Notes: a model not told the origin generated them from the letters alone. A DNA stretch of 64,000 bases from Eunapius fragilis (GCA_963681505.1 OY811975.1:8732635-8796634); one strand, 5' to 3'. Positions 44,930 to 56,483 are shown, counted from the stretch's first letter. Translations and numbers: made by a program.

Positions 44930-45728
44930 TAGACCTTGAGACTTGCACATCACCTGCAGGTCACCCCTCTCATAGAGTGTGTGTCAAAGTGAGTGTGGTT
45001 ACGTCATGTGACGTGCAGTTGTGGGTGAGTATTTTAAATTTGTTGTGTAGTTTGTAACCAGGTGTTTGTTAGGAATGTCCGTGGACCTTGAGACTTGCAG
45101 GTCACTTGCAGGTCACCCCTCTCATAGGGTGTGTGTCAAAGTGGGTGTGGTTACGTCATGTGAAGTGCAGTTGTGGGTGAGTATTTTAAATTTGTTGTGT
45201 AGTTTGTAACCAGGTGTTTGTTAGGAATGTCCGTGGACCTTGAGACTTGCTGGTCACTTGCAGGTCACCCCTCTCATAGGGTGTGTGTCAAAGTGGGTGT
45301 GGTTACGTCATGTGAAGTGCAGTTGTGGGTGAGTATAATATTTTTAATTTGTTGTGTAGTTTGTAACCTGGTGTTTGTTAGGAATGTCCGTGGACCTTGA
45401 GACTTGCAGGTCACTTGCAGGTCACCTCTCTCATAGGGGAGGGGGGGGGTGTCAAAATGGGTGTGGTTATGTCATGTTAGTTGCAGTTGTGGGTGAGTAT
45501 TTTAAATTTGTTGTGTAGTTTTTAACCTGGTGTTTGTTAGGAATATCCCTGGACCTTGAGACTTGCAGGTCACCCCTCTCATAGGGTGTGTGTCAAAGTG
45601 GGTGTGGTTACATCATGTGAAGTGCAGTTGTGGGTGAGTATTTTAAATTTGTTGTGTAGTTTGTAACCTGATGTTTGTTAGGAACGTCCGTGGACCTTGA
45701 GACTTGCTGGTCACTTGCAGGTCACCCC
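44930..45728. repeat. ~157-bp tandem repeat, about five units
   Basis: Each unit runs GACCTTGAGACTTGCAGGTC ... GGGTGTGGTTACGTCATGTG ... ATTTTAAATTTGTTGTGTAG ... GTTTGTTAGGAATGTCCGTG. Starts near 44933, 45079, 45236, 45393, 45551 and 45697 (partial). The last, partial unit is cut at 45728, where the segmental duplication begins. Confidence 0.9.
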
Positions 45729-45937
45729 TGATGAATGGGTAGTTTTGGATTACTTCAGAGTGTCGTTTAAATATACATTATTGTGGTCTAACGCATGACT
45801 AACATTTGTAAAAATATGATTTTTACTTGTGCCCTCGGAGCGCGAGTTATGAATATCAAAAGTACCAAAACCCCATATATTTCCGAGCACCAATATGGCG
45901 GATAATAAAGCGATTAAAGCCCGCGCGTCATGTGACC

Positions 45938-46174
45938 ATGAAAGAGCTCTATAGCATAGCTACGTTCTTCCTAGTAATCCAACCATGCTTAAAGATATCG
46001 GCAGAATATTATAATTTGAGTATTGAAGCACGTGGTACTGCAGATGTGCCAAACGACGATGATGACCGTGTATACTTTACCAGACAATACCTGCACCCGA
46101 GGATAGCCATATACTTGCAATGTGAAAAGTGCCTTGTTACGGAGATTGTTACTGACAGACTTTACTATATTTAA
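45938..46174 (+). CDS. Small secreted protein, unrecognised (copy 2)
   Basis: Same 78-residue frame as at 30581, with signal peptide, DDDD stretch and CxxC pair. The protein differs at a single residue I can see (Asn-Ser-Ser to Asn-Leu-Ser). Intact in both copies, but the copies are so similar that this alone does not prove function. Confidence 0.4.
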   Translation: MKELYSIATFFLVIQPCLKISAEYYNLSIEARGTADVPNDDDDRVYFTRQYLHPRIAIYLQCEKCLVTEIVTDRLYYI

Positions 46175-46459
46175 ACTGATCTTGGTCAATCCAGGCTAAG
46201 GCAGTTAGTGAAAGATCTTTTTCGACCGCTCGTAGCTTGAAAACTTGGCTTCGTTCAAGCATGAATCAAAGTTACTGCTTAGTTTATTAAAATGTTCAAT
46301 TCTGTAGTTATCCCATTTTGCTCGACTTTCAAATCACCCTGTATAGATCGATTATGAGGTATTATTGTGCTATGCGCGCGTTATAACTATGAATAACTGC
46401 GAAGGTTGTGTTGCAGCTTAATTGCTAACATAGAGGGGTACAAAAATCTGGCCCCCCAC

Positions 46460-46605
46460 TTTATAATACCCTCCGCGGGCCCTGTCCTGGTGACTACCTG
46501 GGGCATTAATGGTTCAACGGCATTTGATGTCATGGTAAGTCCCTACTAAATTCCAGTATTTTATCCGAAGTGGGAGTTACTGCTGGTTTGGCTGCCATGC
46601 ATAGG
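46460..46605 (+). mobile_element. LINE nuclease-like scrap, second copy
   Basis: Same as the fragment at 31.1 kb (TAFDVM), carried by the duplication. It differs there by a small deletion after GTAAGTCCC, which shifts the frame. Confidence 0.65.
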
Positions 46606-47435
46606 TTGGTGCTTGGGCATGCATTCTTCTGTTTAGTTTTAATTGTGAACTAAACTCAGCTAGCATTCAAATTTTAAAGGTATGTTGTCATAACACTGAT
46701 TAACCGCATTACACGACGGATTCAGGGAAACAGCTACTGTGTAAGTATGGCAATCGCAAATGAATAATTAAGTCTGTAAAATCAATTGTGGTTCATTAAT
46801 TATTCATTACGCGGCCGTACGGCCTTGCCCTTAAACGCTACCCTTAACGGTGGTGGGGGTATGCTGCTAACACCCTAGCATAGTCTGCCAACTACCATAG
46901 ATGTCAGCTAAACCAGAGATTATATAACTCTGGCTAAACACCCTTTTGTGTTACCATAAAACTCTCTGGGCAGTAACACCCATCAAACCTAACACCCCTA
47001 GCTCGTTTTATTTTAACAGTATAGTAAGTCGGTAGCGTTATTCGTTCAGATTATATAGCGATTCAAACGGAGAGCATTTTTATTTATAACGCTACGACAT
47101 TTTCTCGTTAACTGTCCCTTATAATTGTTTAAATTTATTATAATTATACAATGCATGAAAATGGTTTCTATGTTCACACACCAACCAATGCCATTATTGC
47201 TAGAGAGTACTGGAAAATTACGTTTCAGGTAAGAAGAAGCATCAAGTCGCAGTATTATTATCCCACGAGGAACATGGCGAGAACAATGATTGCCGATACG
47301 AGTACGATACTGTAATTGAACGTCGCCCGAACAGCCGCTCCGTTATATCCATTTGCACAGTCAGTCTTGTAGGCTTTTTGCGCCTCTGCCGCTCCATAAC
47401 AGTCCACAAAGACCTTGTATAGGGAATCACAAAGC

Positions 47436-49160
47436 TAGGTACTGGGGAATTTTTTTTTAAATGCTCAGAGGATAATAATATTACCATCATTAGAAAGAGC
47501 AAAACAAGATGAGTTTAACAGTACTTCTTGCGTCACCATAGCATATTCGATACCAGAGATACATATCCTCAAAGTGACAACTTTTTTAGCACAGCGGTTA
47601 ATCATAAGTGATTCTGATATAGGGAAGACTTTTTAAAGTCTCATCATTTAGTTTCCTCACTTTTATCATTTCAAATTGTTAACATAAAAATTGACAAACA
47701 ATGAAACACGCACAAAATCAAGCACAATAATGTTATTATTCAATATTGAGGTACATCATTTCCATCCTCAACAAACACTAAATCACCATTTAAATAGTCC
47801 ACGAGCAAAACGTCGAGCATTTCAATAACTGTAATTGTGTTATCAATTCCTTCTTCTTCTGATTCATCTATAGTCCAGTATGTAATTGTTAGTTTTGGTA
47901 ACTTTGCTTTATGGCTTATTTTTACAACAACATGTCCATTGTATAATGCATTGGTGAAATTCTCATGCCACCTGCGATTTAAGTATATACCTAGCAGAGA
48001 ATTTCAGATCTCGAGTTCATTGGCGATGGCAAAGCAACTTCCGCTAATAAAGCCGTCATATCGCGCTTGCGGATCGGTCTCTTGGCTCCTGTTCCACTAG
48101 AGCTTGGTTCATCAGCGAAAGGGTTCATTTGGGATGCCACGCTGCAATGGTTCTGAAAAGAACCCGTGGCGTTCGAAACGAAAAACTCGCCGTACATAGC
48201 TATCTCTAGCACGCACACCAACACTGACGTCACGCGTGTATCGTATACATTTACTGAAGAATCCAAACATTGAGTACAATTCTTAAATTTTTTGCTTTCG
48301 TTGCAATTTGTATTAATGTTAGCAAGTGTCCAATAAATTATAAAAAATTATATGGCTACTTTAGGGACCTCTGAGTAGTGTGACATAATTTTCATCTCTT
48401 AAGTCGAATTAAATCGGCCATAGTGATGCTAAGCAGCGGTCATATCAAAATCCTTATAAAAACAAGCCTATCTTCACAATGAACTGGACTTAAGAGTTCA
48501 AGCATTCCATATATATAGCTCTTATAATGAGTTATCTATGCATTAAAAAATGAGCTCTTAAGTCGAACTATTTGTTGAGTTGTAAGCCAAAAACCTAATC
48601 CTGATGATGCATTAATGTTTTGACCCTGAAAGTTCTGTTACAAATTGGAATTCTGATATTTTTAGTGATGATAACTCAAAAGGTATGGTTTAAGATATTA
48701 ACCATGATGTTTTTTAAGATCCTAATGTAAAGTACCATTTGATGTATTGGTTCAATGATGTTCAGTAACTGGCGCATCGTACAAGGACCGCGGCGCTAGG
48801 ACTCATCAATACAAAATTTCGTAATAGGATAGATGGATGAAGTATCTAGAGGGGAGAATGCTTACCTTGGAGGGGACACAGCGTTTAAGAGTCGAAAATC
48901 GTGGGTAGAAAATTGTATTCGATTTGAGCAACACTTACGAAATACGATGCGTGTTTTAAAGCTTAAAAACTAGTCTGGCCTATTGCTGACGCACTCAGCA
49001 GTCGTTCTGAATGCATGATAAGCCATAATTAAGCTGAATGAAGCTACCAGATCGTTTTTACCAAATGGTGTCAACAGAAAAGTTTAAATTTGCGAACAGA
49101 AATTTTTTCATTTCACGTCTAGGATTTTACGGTCTAAAATCATAGATTCCCCAGTACCTA
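47436..49160. mobile_element. 1725-bp DNA transposon, TAGGTACTGGGGAAT termini, 7-bp target duplication
   Basis: Perfect 15-bp terminal inverted repeats (TAGGTACTGGGGAAT at 47436; inverse ends 49160). ACAAAGC is duplicated on both sides (47429-47435 and 49161-49167). The uninterrupted gene copies show the empty site GAATCACAAAGCGAAC. No recognisable transposase is present; two short minus-strand frames occur near 47.74-48.27 kb. Probably non-autonomous. A 7-bp duplication is unusual and I do not assign a superfamily. Confidence 0.9.
47740..48266 (-). CDS. Possible two-exon gene carried by the transposon, unrecognised
   Basis: Upstream frame 48266 to ~48000 includes MNPFADEPSSSGTGAKRPIR and KRDMTALLAEVALPS. 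Downstream frame 48003-47740 (stop 47742-47740) reads GIYLNRRWHENFTNALYNGH, VVVKISHKAKLPKLTITYWT and TIDESEEEGIDN, ending DLVFVEDGNDVPQY. The second has strongly protein-like composition and an acceptor-like TTCTCTGCTAG at its start (phase 1). A matching donor in the first frame is not clear. It may be a remnant of the element's own protein or a captured gene piece; no family recognised. Confidence 0.35.
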
Positions 49161-49474
49161 ACAAAGCGAACTACAGACGGCTGCTGTCAATGCTACAGTG
49201 TTATTAGGTTTTTGCTGCGTCGACGAGGGCCTGACGGCACGGGTAACTGATTAGGCCTTTCGAGGTAGCAAGTGCTACGCAATTATCGCCGACAGACTGC
49301 CTCTTCGTGACCATTTGTGATATTTGAGCTATGTTGCTTTCACTGCTGCAGCAAGACAGCATCATCAAGCCGATCCCTATAGCCATCACAATTTTACCCG
49401 ATGAGGCCATTTAATATCCGTCCGCTCCTTTTGTATTGATACAGTGACACATGAACTACTCACTGAGTGGAATG

Positions 49475-49482
49475 GTTTTATA
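49475..49482 (-). promoter_or_regulatory. TATA box of six-Cys gene copy 2
   Basis: TATAAAAC, same position relative to ATG as in the other copies. Confidence 0.5.
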
Positions 49483-49689
49483 CATGCATGCGTTTAAATT
49501 TTATTTTCATGCCTGTATCAGATTGCGCACGGTTACCAAATAACAAATATGAACATGACGTGGCAATTAATAATTGCGGGGGTGTAAACGTACGAAGAGA
49601 ATGACATGCATGCTTCATTCTATCCACTGCAGGCTAATTCTACCGTATTCGGTTGGGTCAGAATAGTGTTCATCTGGCCCCGGCCCCTT

Positions 49690-50512
49690 CCGCATAATGG
49701 CCATAGAATGTGACCCGCGGGAGGAGTGTAGTTATTTGCATGTATATGTTGCAGTAGTTATGTGGGCATGCATGTGTGTGTGAGTGCGTGCGTGTGTGTG
49801 TGGGGAGAGTGTGTTGTGTGTGTGAGTGTGTGTGTGTGTGAGTATGAGTATGTGTGTGTATGTGTGTGTGCGTGCGTGTGTGTGTGTGTGTGTGCGTGTG
49901 TGTGTGTGTGTGTGTGGTGTGGGCGCACATATGTAATGTTTTGGCTAGGCCAGGACACATCACAGGGCTCATGGTGGAAATGACGTACATTTATAATTAG
50001 TGAACCATGCCGCAACGGACTGTGAGGGGAAGAAATGTAGTATCTGTAGCCAAGATTTATGGTTGGTTATTATTTCTAGAGCTATTCCGGCCAGTGAGCT
50101 CCTTGCTGCCCATTTGAGAGCTCCTTGCTGCCCATTTGACTGATGTGTATGCATTTATATGATGTTGGTTGATATGCATTTCTGTTGGTCCATACGTGCT
50201 AGATGATTCTTCTATCATACATGCACATGATGACCTAGACCCAGCTCAAACCCCATCATCAAGGTAGGTATGGCCATAGCATGTGACCCTCTGGAGGAGT
50301 GTAGTTATTTGCATGTATACATTGCAGTACCTATGTGGGCATGCATGTGTGTACGTGTGTGCGTGCATGCGGGTGTGCGCGCGCGCGCGTGTGTGTGTGT
50401 GTTGAGTGTGTGAGTGTGTTGTGTGTGTGAGTGTGCGTGTGTGTGTTGTGTGTGAGTGTGTGTGTTGTGTGTATGTGAGTGTGTGCGTGCGTGCGTGTGT
50501 GCGTGTGTGTGT

Positions 50513-50585
<73 letters not shown>

Positions 50586-50690
50586 CGCGCGCGTTTGTAA
50601 TAATTTTAGATGTTTTGGTGTTTTGGCTGGGCCAGGACACATCACAGGGCTCATGGTGGAAATGACGTAGATTTATAATTAGTGAACCGT
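49690..50690 (+). repeat. Two TG modules of array unit 1
   Basis: Modules at ~49690-49990 and ~50265-50690. Each goes from ATGGCCATAG-ATGTGACCC and GAGGAGTGTAGTTATTTGCA to GGGCTCATGGTGGAAATGAC. Between them GAGCTCCTTGCTGCCCATTT is repeated twice in tandem (50096-50138). TG tract length differs between modules. Confidence 0.9.
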
Positions 50691-51689
50691 GGACGATCTC
50701 ACTATTTGCTGTGAGGAATCAGTATACTTCGGTCATAATGATTACTTAAGCCACAAACACGTACTATGATCTGAGGGGAAAGAAATGTAATATCTGTAGT
50801 GAAATCAATTAAAATTATATCTGCGATGCGGTACTCCGTCCCACATGCATGCAGCTGTATCCTGGATATTTCTGGTTCACATTCCATGTCCAGAATAAGG
50901 CCTTCGTTTGTTCTATTTTGTAAGTTCGGCCTTCACATAAACAGGGCGGGGTGGAGGGTCGAATATAGGTTGGATTTCAATTGGATAACCATGCACTCCT
51001 AACTTGATAACAAAAGCAACAGCACAATTTTTGCCTGCATTAAAAAATATTAATTTTTGCAAGTATGCACCAAGGCTACCGTTTAAGTTTAGACAGTATG
51101 GATAGCAGTATACGGATGACTAGGTTGAATTGCAATTTGATAAAAACTCCTAACAGCAGCCATCCTAATAACAAAAGCCACAGCGCAATTTTGCCTGCAT
51201 TAGAATCTTTTCTTTTTGTTTTTTTGTAGCTATACTGAAGGCACAACTTGCTAAAGAAAACACAGGCTTTATTCAGTTCCATGCAGGCAGAATTGAGTCG
51301 TAGCTTATGTTGCGACTAATGCAACTCCAGGCAATTGAATCCGACCCTAATGCTCCACATACTGCCTAAACTTAAATGCCCCCTGCCCACAGGCACCAAA
51401 ATATTTTACTAGTTTAATTTCAGGAAGAATTGCACAGTGGCTTTTCTTATAAATCCATGCATTATATTCTAGGCTACTACCAGCGTTTAAACATGAAGGC
51501 AGTTTACATAGGGTCGAATTTATATTGCAATTTTTATATATGTATGAAATTTTTTTAATTTTACAATGCCATATATATTCACGTTCATTGTAAATAAATT
51601 AAACTTAGAAAGGAAACAAAATATGAGAATCTATTCTGCAAGTAGAAAGGCTTCTCTCGATACCAGGTCAAGAGGAGGTTGTATAAAAT

Positions 51690-52064
51690 GGCCAAGGTGA
51701 GAGCGTGCCCCTCGAATGCACATAACTGAACTTCGCTGTAATGAGTAGGCAAGGCGGCATCTCAACCACATGATGGTTAGGCTATAGGCCTGGTTCCATG
51801 TAGCAGAGAGCAGAGAGGCCAGACGCTTATAGCTTGTTGTGCCTTGAGGCCCAAGGCCACCAGTGCAAGAGAGAATAAGTGGAATGAAAGAGGATGCTCG
51901 ACTTCACGGATACGTTGGTCATATTTCCTCTTTTTCTCGTTTTGATGGCTACGATAGCATGCAGATAAAGAAGTCTTTTGATTCGAGGGGGCGTAAGGAT
52001 TAAAAACCTTTGCATAAAAAATTGTTCCTGTCATTGTAATAGGGTACCCCCCCATAGGGGCCAA
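51690..52064 (-). mobile_element. Retroelement C-terminal nuclease-like fragment (unit 1)
   Basis: The minus strand reads FYAKVFNPYAPSNQKTSLSA, CYRSHQNEKKRKYDQRIREV then EH. In the next frame it continues SFIPLILSCTGGLGPQGTTS and YKRLASLLSATWN. This is the conserved end domain ('VFNP.A ... EKKR.Y..R..EVE.gSFtPLvfs.tGG') of a second LINE-like retroelement family of sponges and cnidarians. A frame change after REVEH shows decay. The same piece is in units 2 and 3. Confidence 0.65.
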
Positions 52065-52191
52065 TGTCGGGATTTGACCTTCATTTAATCAAAAGCCCCA
52101 CGGTTAGGGATTAATGATCGGTCGAATTGCCCGTCCACCACGCGTGTTTCTGTATCTGTTCAGAGCCTCCCTCTCTTGTCCCGCCCTTCCT

Positions 52192-52560
52192 CTATCTCAC
52201 TAACCGGACGCGCACACGCAAATCATATACACTGTTAATGTGCCTACGCTGCCATTTCTTTTGTGCATCCGCCTCTTCCGGAGTCAATGCCAGTCTATAG
52301 TCAAGCGACAAAACTACAATCCAATTAGCGGTGACATCGGCCCCTAATGGGGATGCTACAACGACAAGCGCATAAGCATTGGAATTGATCGTTAGCTTAA
52401 TTTTCTTTTTGGAACATAAACTCGGCGGGGTGGGAACCATATCATTAATGTAATTGTCCAGGTGGACGATGTGCATTCTTGATTGTCGCAGAGGAAGTAA
52501 TTTTATATATAGGTACGTCGATTGCACGATCCCTTTCCTAAGTGCAAACATTTGGGGCAT
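52192..52560 (-). CDS. Conserved 122-residue ORF of the array (unit 1), unrecognised
   Basis: Starts MPQMFALRKGIVQSTYLYIK, passes LHVHL-like HIVHLDNYINDMV, SKKKIKLTINSNAYALVVVA, GADVTANWIVVLSLDYRLAL, and ends in a basic RVRVRLVR. It is hydrophilic with a beta-rich middle and no signal peptide. ATAAAGACAG directly before the ATG could also be a splice acceptor, making this an internal exon. In unit 3 a 3-bp gain (VPTPPS to VPSTSPS) preserves the frame. All three copies stay open. Function unknown. Confidence 0.4.
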   Translation of the reverse strand: MPQMFALRKGIVQSTYLYIKLLPLRQSRMHIVHLDNYINDMVPTPPSLCSKKKIKLTINSNAYALVVVASPLGADVTANWIVVLSLDYRLALTPEEADAQKKWQRRHINSVYDLRVRVRLVR

Positions 52561-53272
52561 CTGTCTTTATGGTGAAAATTGTAACGACTCCTCATTCGGA
52601 ATTTTTTAGAAGTAATTACTAATCTCATTCGCACAATTGAGCTTGTGCGCGTCAGGAGAAAGAGATAGAGAAAGGGCAGGACAAGAGTGGGAGGCACTGA
52701 ACAGATACCGAAACACGTCAATAAAATGGTGGAGGCATTAGATGCTGAAACAGCTACTGTGTAAGTATGGCAATCGCAAATGAATAATGAAGTCTGTAAA
52801 AACAATTGTGGTCATTAATTATTCATTACGCGGCCGTACGGCCTTGCCCTTAAACGCTATCCTTAACGGTGGTGGGGGTATGCTGCTAACACCCTAGCAT
52901 AGTCTGCCAACTACCATAGATGTCAGCTAAACCAGAGATTATATAACTCTGGCTGAACAGCCTTTTGTGTTACCATAACACTCTCTGGGCAGTAACACCC
53001 ATCAAACCTAACACCCCTCGTTTTATTTTAACAGTGTAGTAAGTCGGTAGCGTTATTCGTTCAGATTATACAGCGATTCAAACGGAGAGCATTTTTATTT
53101 ATAACGCTACGACATTTTCTCGTGAACTGTCCCTTATAATTGTTTAAATTTATTATAATTATACAATGCATGAAAATGGTTTCTATGTTCACACACCAAC
53201 CAATGCCATTATTGCTAGAGAGTACTGGAAAATTACGTTTCAGGTAAGAAGAAGCATCAAGTCGCAGTATTA

Positions 53273-53692
53273 TTATCCCACGAGGAACATGGCGAGAACA
53301 ATGATTGCCGATACGAGTACGATACTGTAATTGAACGTCGCCTGCACAGCCGCTCCGTTATATCCATTTGCACAGTCAGTCTTGTAGGCTTTTTGCGCCT
53401 CTGCCGCTCCATAACAGTCCACTACGACCTTGTATAGGGAATCACAAAGCGAACTACAGACGGCTGCTGTCAATGCTACATTGTTATTGGTTTTTGCTGC
53501 GTCGACGAGGGCCTGACGGCACGGGTAACTGATTAGGCCTTTCGAGGTAGCAAGTGCTACGCAATTATCGCCGACAGACTGCCTCTTCGTGACCATTTGT
53601 GATATTTGAGCTATGTTGCTTTCACTGCTGCAGCAAGACAGCATCATCAAGCCGATCCCTATAGCCATCACAATTTTACCCGATGAGGCCAT
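53273..53692 (-). CDS. Secreted six-cysteine protein, probably GPI-anchored (copy 3)
   Basis: Intact 139-residue frame. Relative to copy 1: Thr22 to Ser, Ala35 to Thr, Thr71 to Asn, Phe90 to Val, and the last residue Gly instead of Glu. All six mature cysteines, the signal peptide and the hydrophobic C-terminal segment are kept. TATA box upstream as in the other copies. Confidence 0.75.
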   Translation of the reverse strand: MASSGKIVMAIGIGLMMLSCCSSESNIAQISQMVTKRQSVGDNCVALATSKGLISYPCRQALVDAAKTNNNVALTAAVCSSLCDSLYKVVVDCYGAAEAQKAYKTDCANGYNGAAVQATFNYSIVLVSAIIVLAMFLVG

Positions 53693-53756
53693 TTAATATT
53701 CGTCCGCTCCTTTTGTATTGATACAGTGACACATGAACTACTCACTGAGTGGAATG

Positions 53757-53764
53757 GTTTTATA
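53757..53764 (-). promoter_or_regulatory. TATA box of six-Cys gene copy 3
   Basis: TATAAAAC, ~65 bp upstream of the ATG. Confidence 0.55.
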
Positions 53765-53969
53765 CATGCATGCGTTTTAAATTTTATTTTCATGCCTGTA
53801 TCAGATTGCGCACGGTTACCAAATAACAAAATATGAACATGACGTGGCAATTAATCATTGCGGGGGTGTAAACGTACGAAGAGAATGACATGCATGCTTC
53901 ATTCTATCCACTGCAGGCTAATTCTACTGTATTCGGTTGGGTCAGAATCGTGTTCATCTGGCCCCGGCC

Positions 53970-54161
53970 CCTTCCGCATAATGGCCATAGAATGTGACCC
54001 GCTGGAGGAGTGTAGTTATTTGCATGTCAGTATACCTATGTGGGCATGCATGTGTGTGTGTGTGTGAGTGCGTGCGTGTGTGTGGGGGGAGAGTGTGTTG
54101 TGTGTGCGTGAGTGTGTGTGTGTGTGTGAGTATGAGTATGTGTGTATGTGTGTGTGCGTGC

Positions 54162-54221
<60 letters not shown>

Positions 54222-54796
54222 TGTGGGCGCACGTATGTAATAATTTTAGATGTTTTGGCTAGGCCAGGACACATCACCGGGCTCATGGTGGAAATGACGT
54301 ACATTTATAATTAGTGAACCATGCCGCAACGTACTGTGAGGGGAAGAAATGTAATATCTGTAGCCGAGAATTATGGTTGGTTTCTATTACCAGAGCTATT
54401 CCGGCCAGTGAGCTCCTTGCTGCCCATTTGAGAGCTCCTTGCTGCCCATTTGACTGGTGTGTATGCATTTATATGATGTTGATATGCATTTCTGTTGGTC
54501 CATACGTGCTAGAAGATTCTTCTATCATACTTGCACATGATGACCTTGACCCAGCTAAAACCCCATCATCAAGGTAGGTATGGCCATAGCATGTGACCCT
54601 GGAGGAGTGTAGTTATTTGCATGTATAATTTGCAGTACCTATGTGGGCATGCATGTGTGTGTGAGTGCGTGCGTGCGGGTGTGCGCGCGCGTGTGTGTGT
54701 TGTGTGTGTGAGTGTGTTGTGTGTGTATGTGAGTGTGCGTGTGTGTGTTGTGTGTGAGTGTGTGTGTTGTGTGTATGTGAGTGTGTGCGTGCGTGC

Positions 54797-54879
<83 letters not shown>

Positions 54880-54990
54880 CGCGCGCGTTTGTAATAATTT
54901 TAGATGTTTTGGTGTTTTGGCTGGGCCAGGACACATCACAGGGCTCATGGTGGAAATGACGTAGATTTGTAATTAGTGAACCGTGGACGA
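53970..54990 (+). repeat. Two TG modules of array unit 2
   Basis: Modules at ~53980-54310 and ~54580-54985 with the same constant flanks as in unit 1. The tandem GAGCTCCTTGCTGCCCATTT pair lies between them (54409-54450). Confidence 0.9.
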
Positions 54991-55984
54991 TCTCCCTATT
55001 TGCTGTGAGGAATCAGTATACTTCGGTCACAATGATTACTTAAGCCGCAAACACGTACTATGATCTGAGGGGAAAGAAATGTAATATCTGTAGTGAAATC
55101 AATTAAAATTATATCTGCGATGCGGTACTCCGTCCCACATGCATGCAGCTGTATCCTGGATATTTCTGGTTCACTTTCCATGTCCAGAATAAGGCCTTCG
55201 TTTGTTCTATTTTGTAAGTTCGGCCTTCACATAAACAGGGCGGGGTGGAGGGTCGAATATAGGTTGGATTTCAATTGGATAACCATGCACTCCTAACTTG
55301 ATAACAAATGCAACAGCACAATTTTTGCCTGCATTAAAAAATATTAATTTTTGCAAGTATGCACCAAAGCTACCGTTTAAGTTTAGACAGTATGGATAGC
55401 AGTATACGGATGACAAGGTTGAATTGCAATTTGATAAAAACTCCTAACAGCAGCCATCCTAATAACAAAAGCCACAGCGCAATTTTGCCTGCATTAGAAT
55501 CTTTTCTTTTTTTTTGTTGCTATACTGAAGGCACAACTTGCTAAAGAAAACACAGGCTTTATTCAGTTCCATGCAGGCAGAATTGAGTCGTAGCTTTTGT
55601 TGCGACTAATGCAACTCCAGGCAATTGAATCCGACCCTAATGCTCCCCATACTGCCTAAACTTAAATGCCCCCTGCCCACAGGCACCAAAATATTTTACT
55701 AATTTAATTTCAGGAAGAATTGCACAGTGGCTTTTCTTATAAATCCATGCATTATATTCTAGGCTACTACCAGCGTTTAAACATGAAGGCAGTTTACATA
55801 GGGTCGAATTTATATTGCAATTTTTATATATGTATTAAATTTTTTTAATTTTACAATGCCATATATATTCACGTTCATTGTAAATAAATTAAATTTAGAA
55901 AGGAAACAAAATATGAGAATCTATTCTGCAAGTAGAAGGGCTTCTCTCGATACCAGGTCAAGAGGAGGTTGTTTATAATGGCCA

Positions 55985-56356
55985 AGGTGAGAGCGTGCCC
56001 CTCGAATGCACATAACTGAACTTCTCAGTAACGAGTAGGCAAGGTGGCATCTCAGCCATGCATGATGGTTAAGCCATAGGCCTGGTTCCATGTAGCAGAG
56101 AGCAGAGAGGCCAGACGCTTATAGCTTGTTGTGCCTTGAGGCCCAAGGCCACCAGTGCAAGAGAGAATAAGTGGAATGAAAGAGGATGCTCGACTTCACG
56201 GATACGTTGGTCATATTTCCTCTTTTTCTCGTTTTGATGGCTACGATAGCATGCAGATAAAGAAGTCTTTTGATTCGAGGGGGCGTAAGGATTAAAAACC
56301 TTTGCATAAAAAATTGTTCCTGTCATTGTAATAGGGTACCCCCCCATAGGGGCCAA
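55985..56356 (-). mobile_element. Retroelement C-terminal nuclease-like fragment (unit 2)
   Basis: Same as at 51690-52064 (VFNPYAP, KKRKYDQRIREVEH), with the same frame change, so the decay preceded the array's amplification. Confidence 0.65.
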
Positions 56357-56483
56357 TGTCGGGATTTGACCTTCATTTAATCAAATGCTCCACGGTTAGG
56401 GATTAATGATCGGTCGGATTGCCCGTCCACCACGCGTGTTTCTGTATCTGTTCAGTGCCTCCCTCTCTTGTCCCGCCCTTCCT

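Larger units (their letters stand above)
45729..46726. repeat. Segmental duplication, copy 2 left part
   Basis: Nearly identical to 30373 onward (differences roughly one per 50-100 bp by eye). It carries the small secreted ORF and the LINE scrap. It runs straight into the first array unit. Confidence 0.9.
47258..49410 (-). pseudogene. Six-Cys protein gene, copy 2, split by a transposon
   Basis: Corresponds to the 139-residue gene at 31891-32310. The 5' part (49410 to ~49161) reads MASSGKIVMAIGIGLMMLSC through DAAKT. It also has one extra G (ATTAGGTTTTTG versus ATTAGTTTTTG) that shifts the frame. The 3' part (47435-47258) lies beyond the 1725-bp insertion. Two independent lesions make this copy non-functional. 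The promoter-side TATAAAAC (49475-49482) is intact. Confidence 0.9.
46727..52746. repeat. Tandem array unit 1 (with 1725-bp insertion)
   Basis: Starts GAAACAGCTACTGTG. Length 6020 bp, or 4295 bp without the transposon at 47436-49160. Contents, left to right: broken six-Cys gene (minus), two TG modules (49.74-49.99 and 50.31-50.68 kb), an AT-rich spacer, a retroelement fragment (minus), the 122-residue ORF (minus). Confidence 0.9.
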
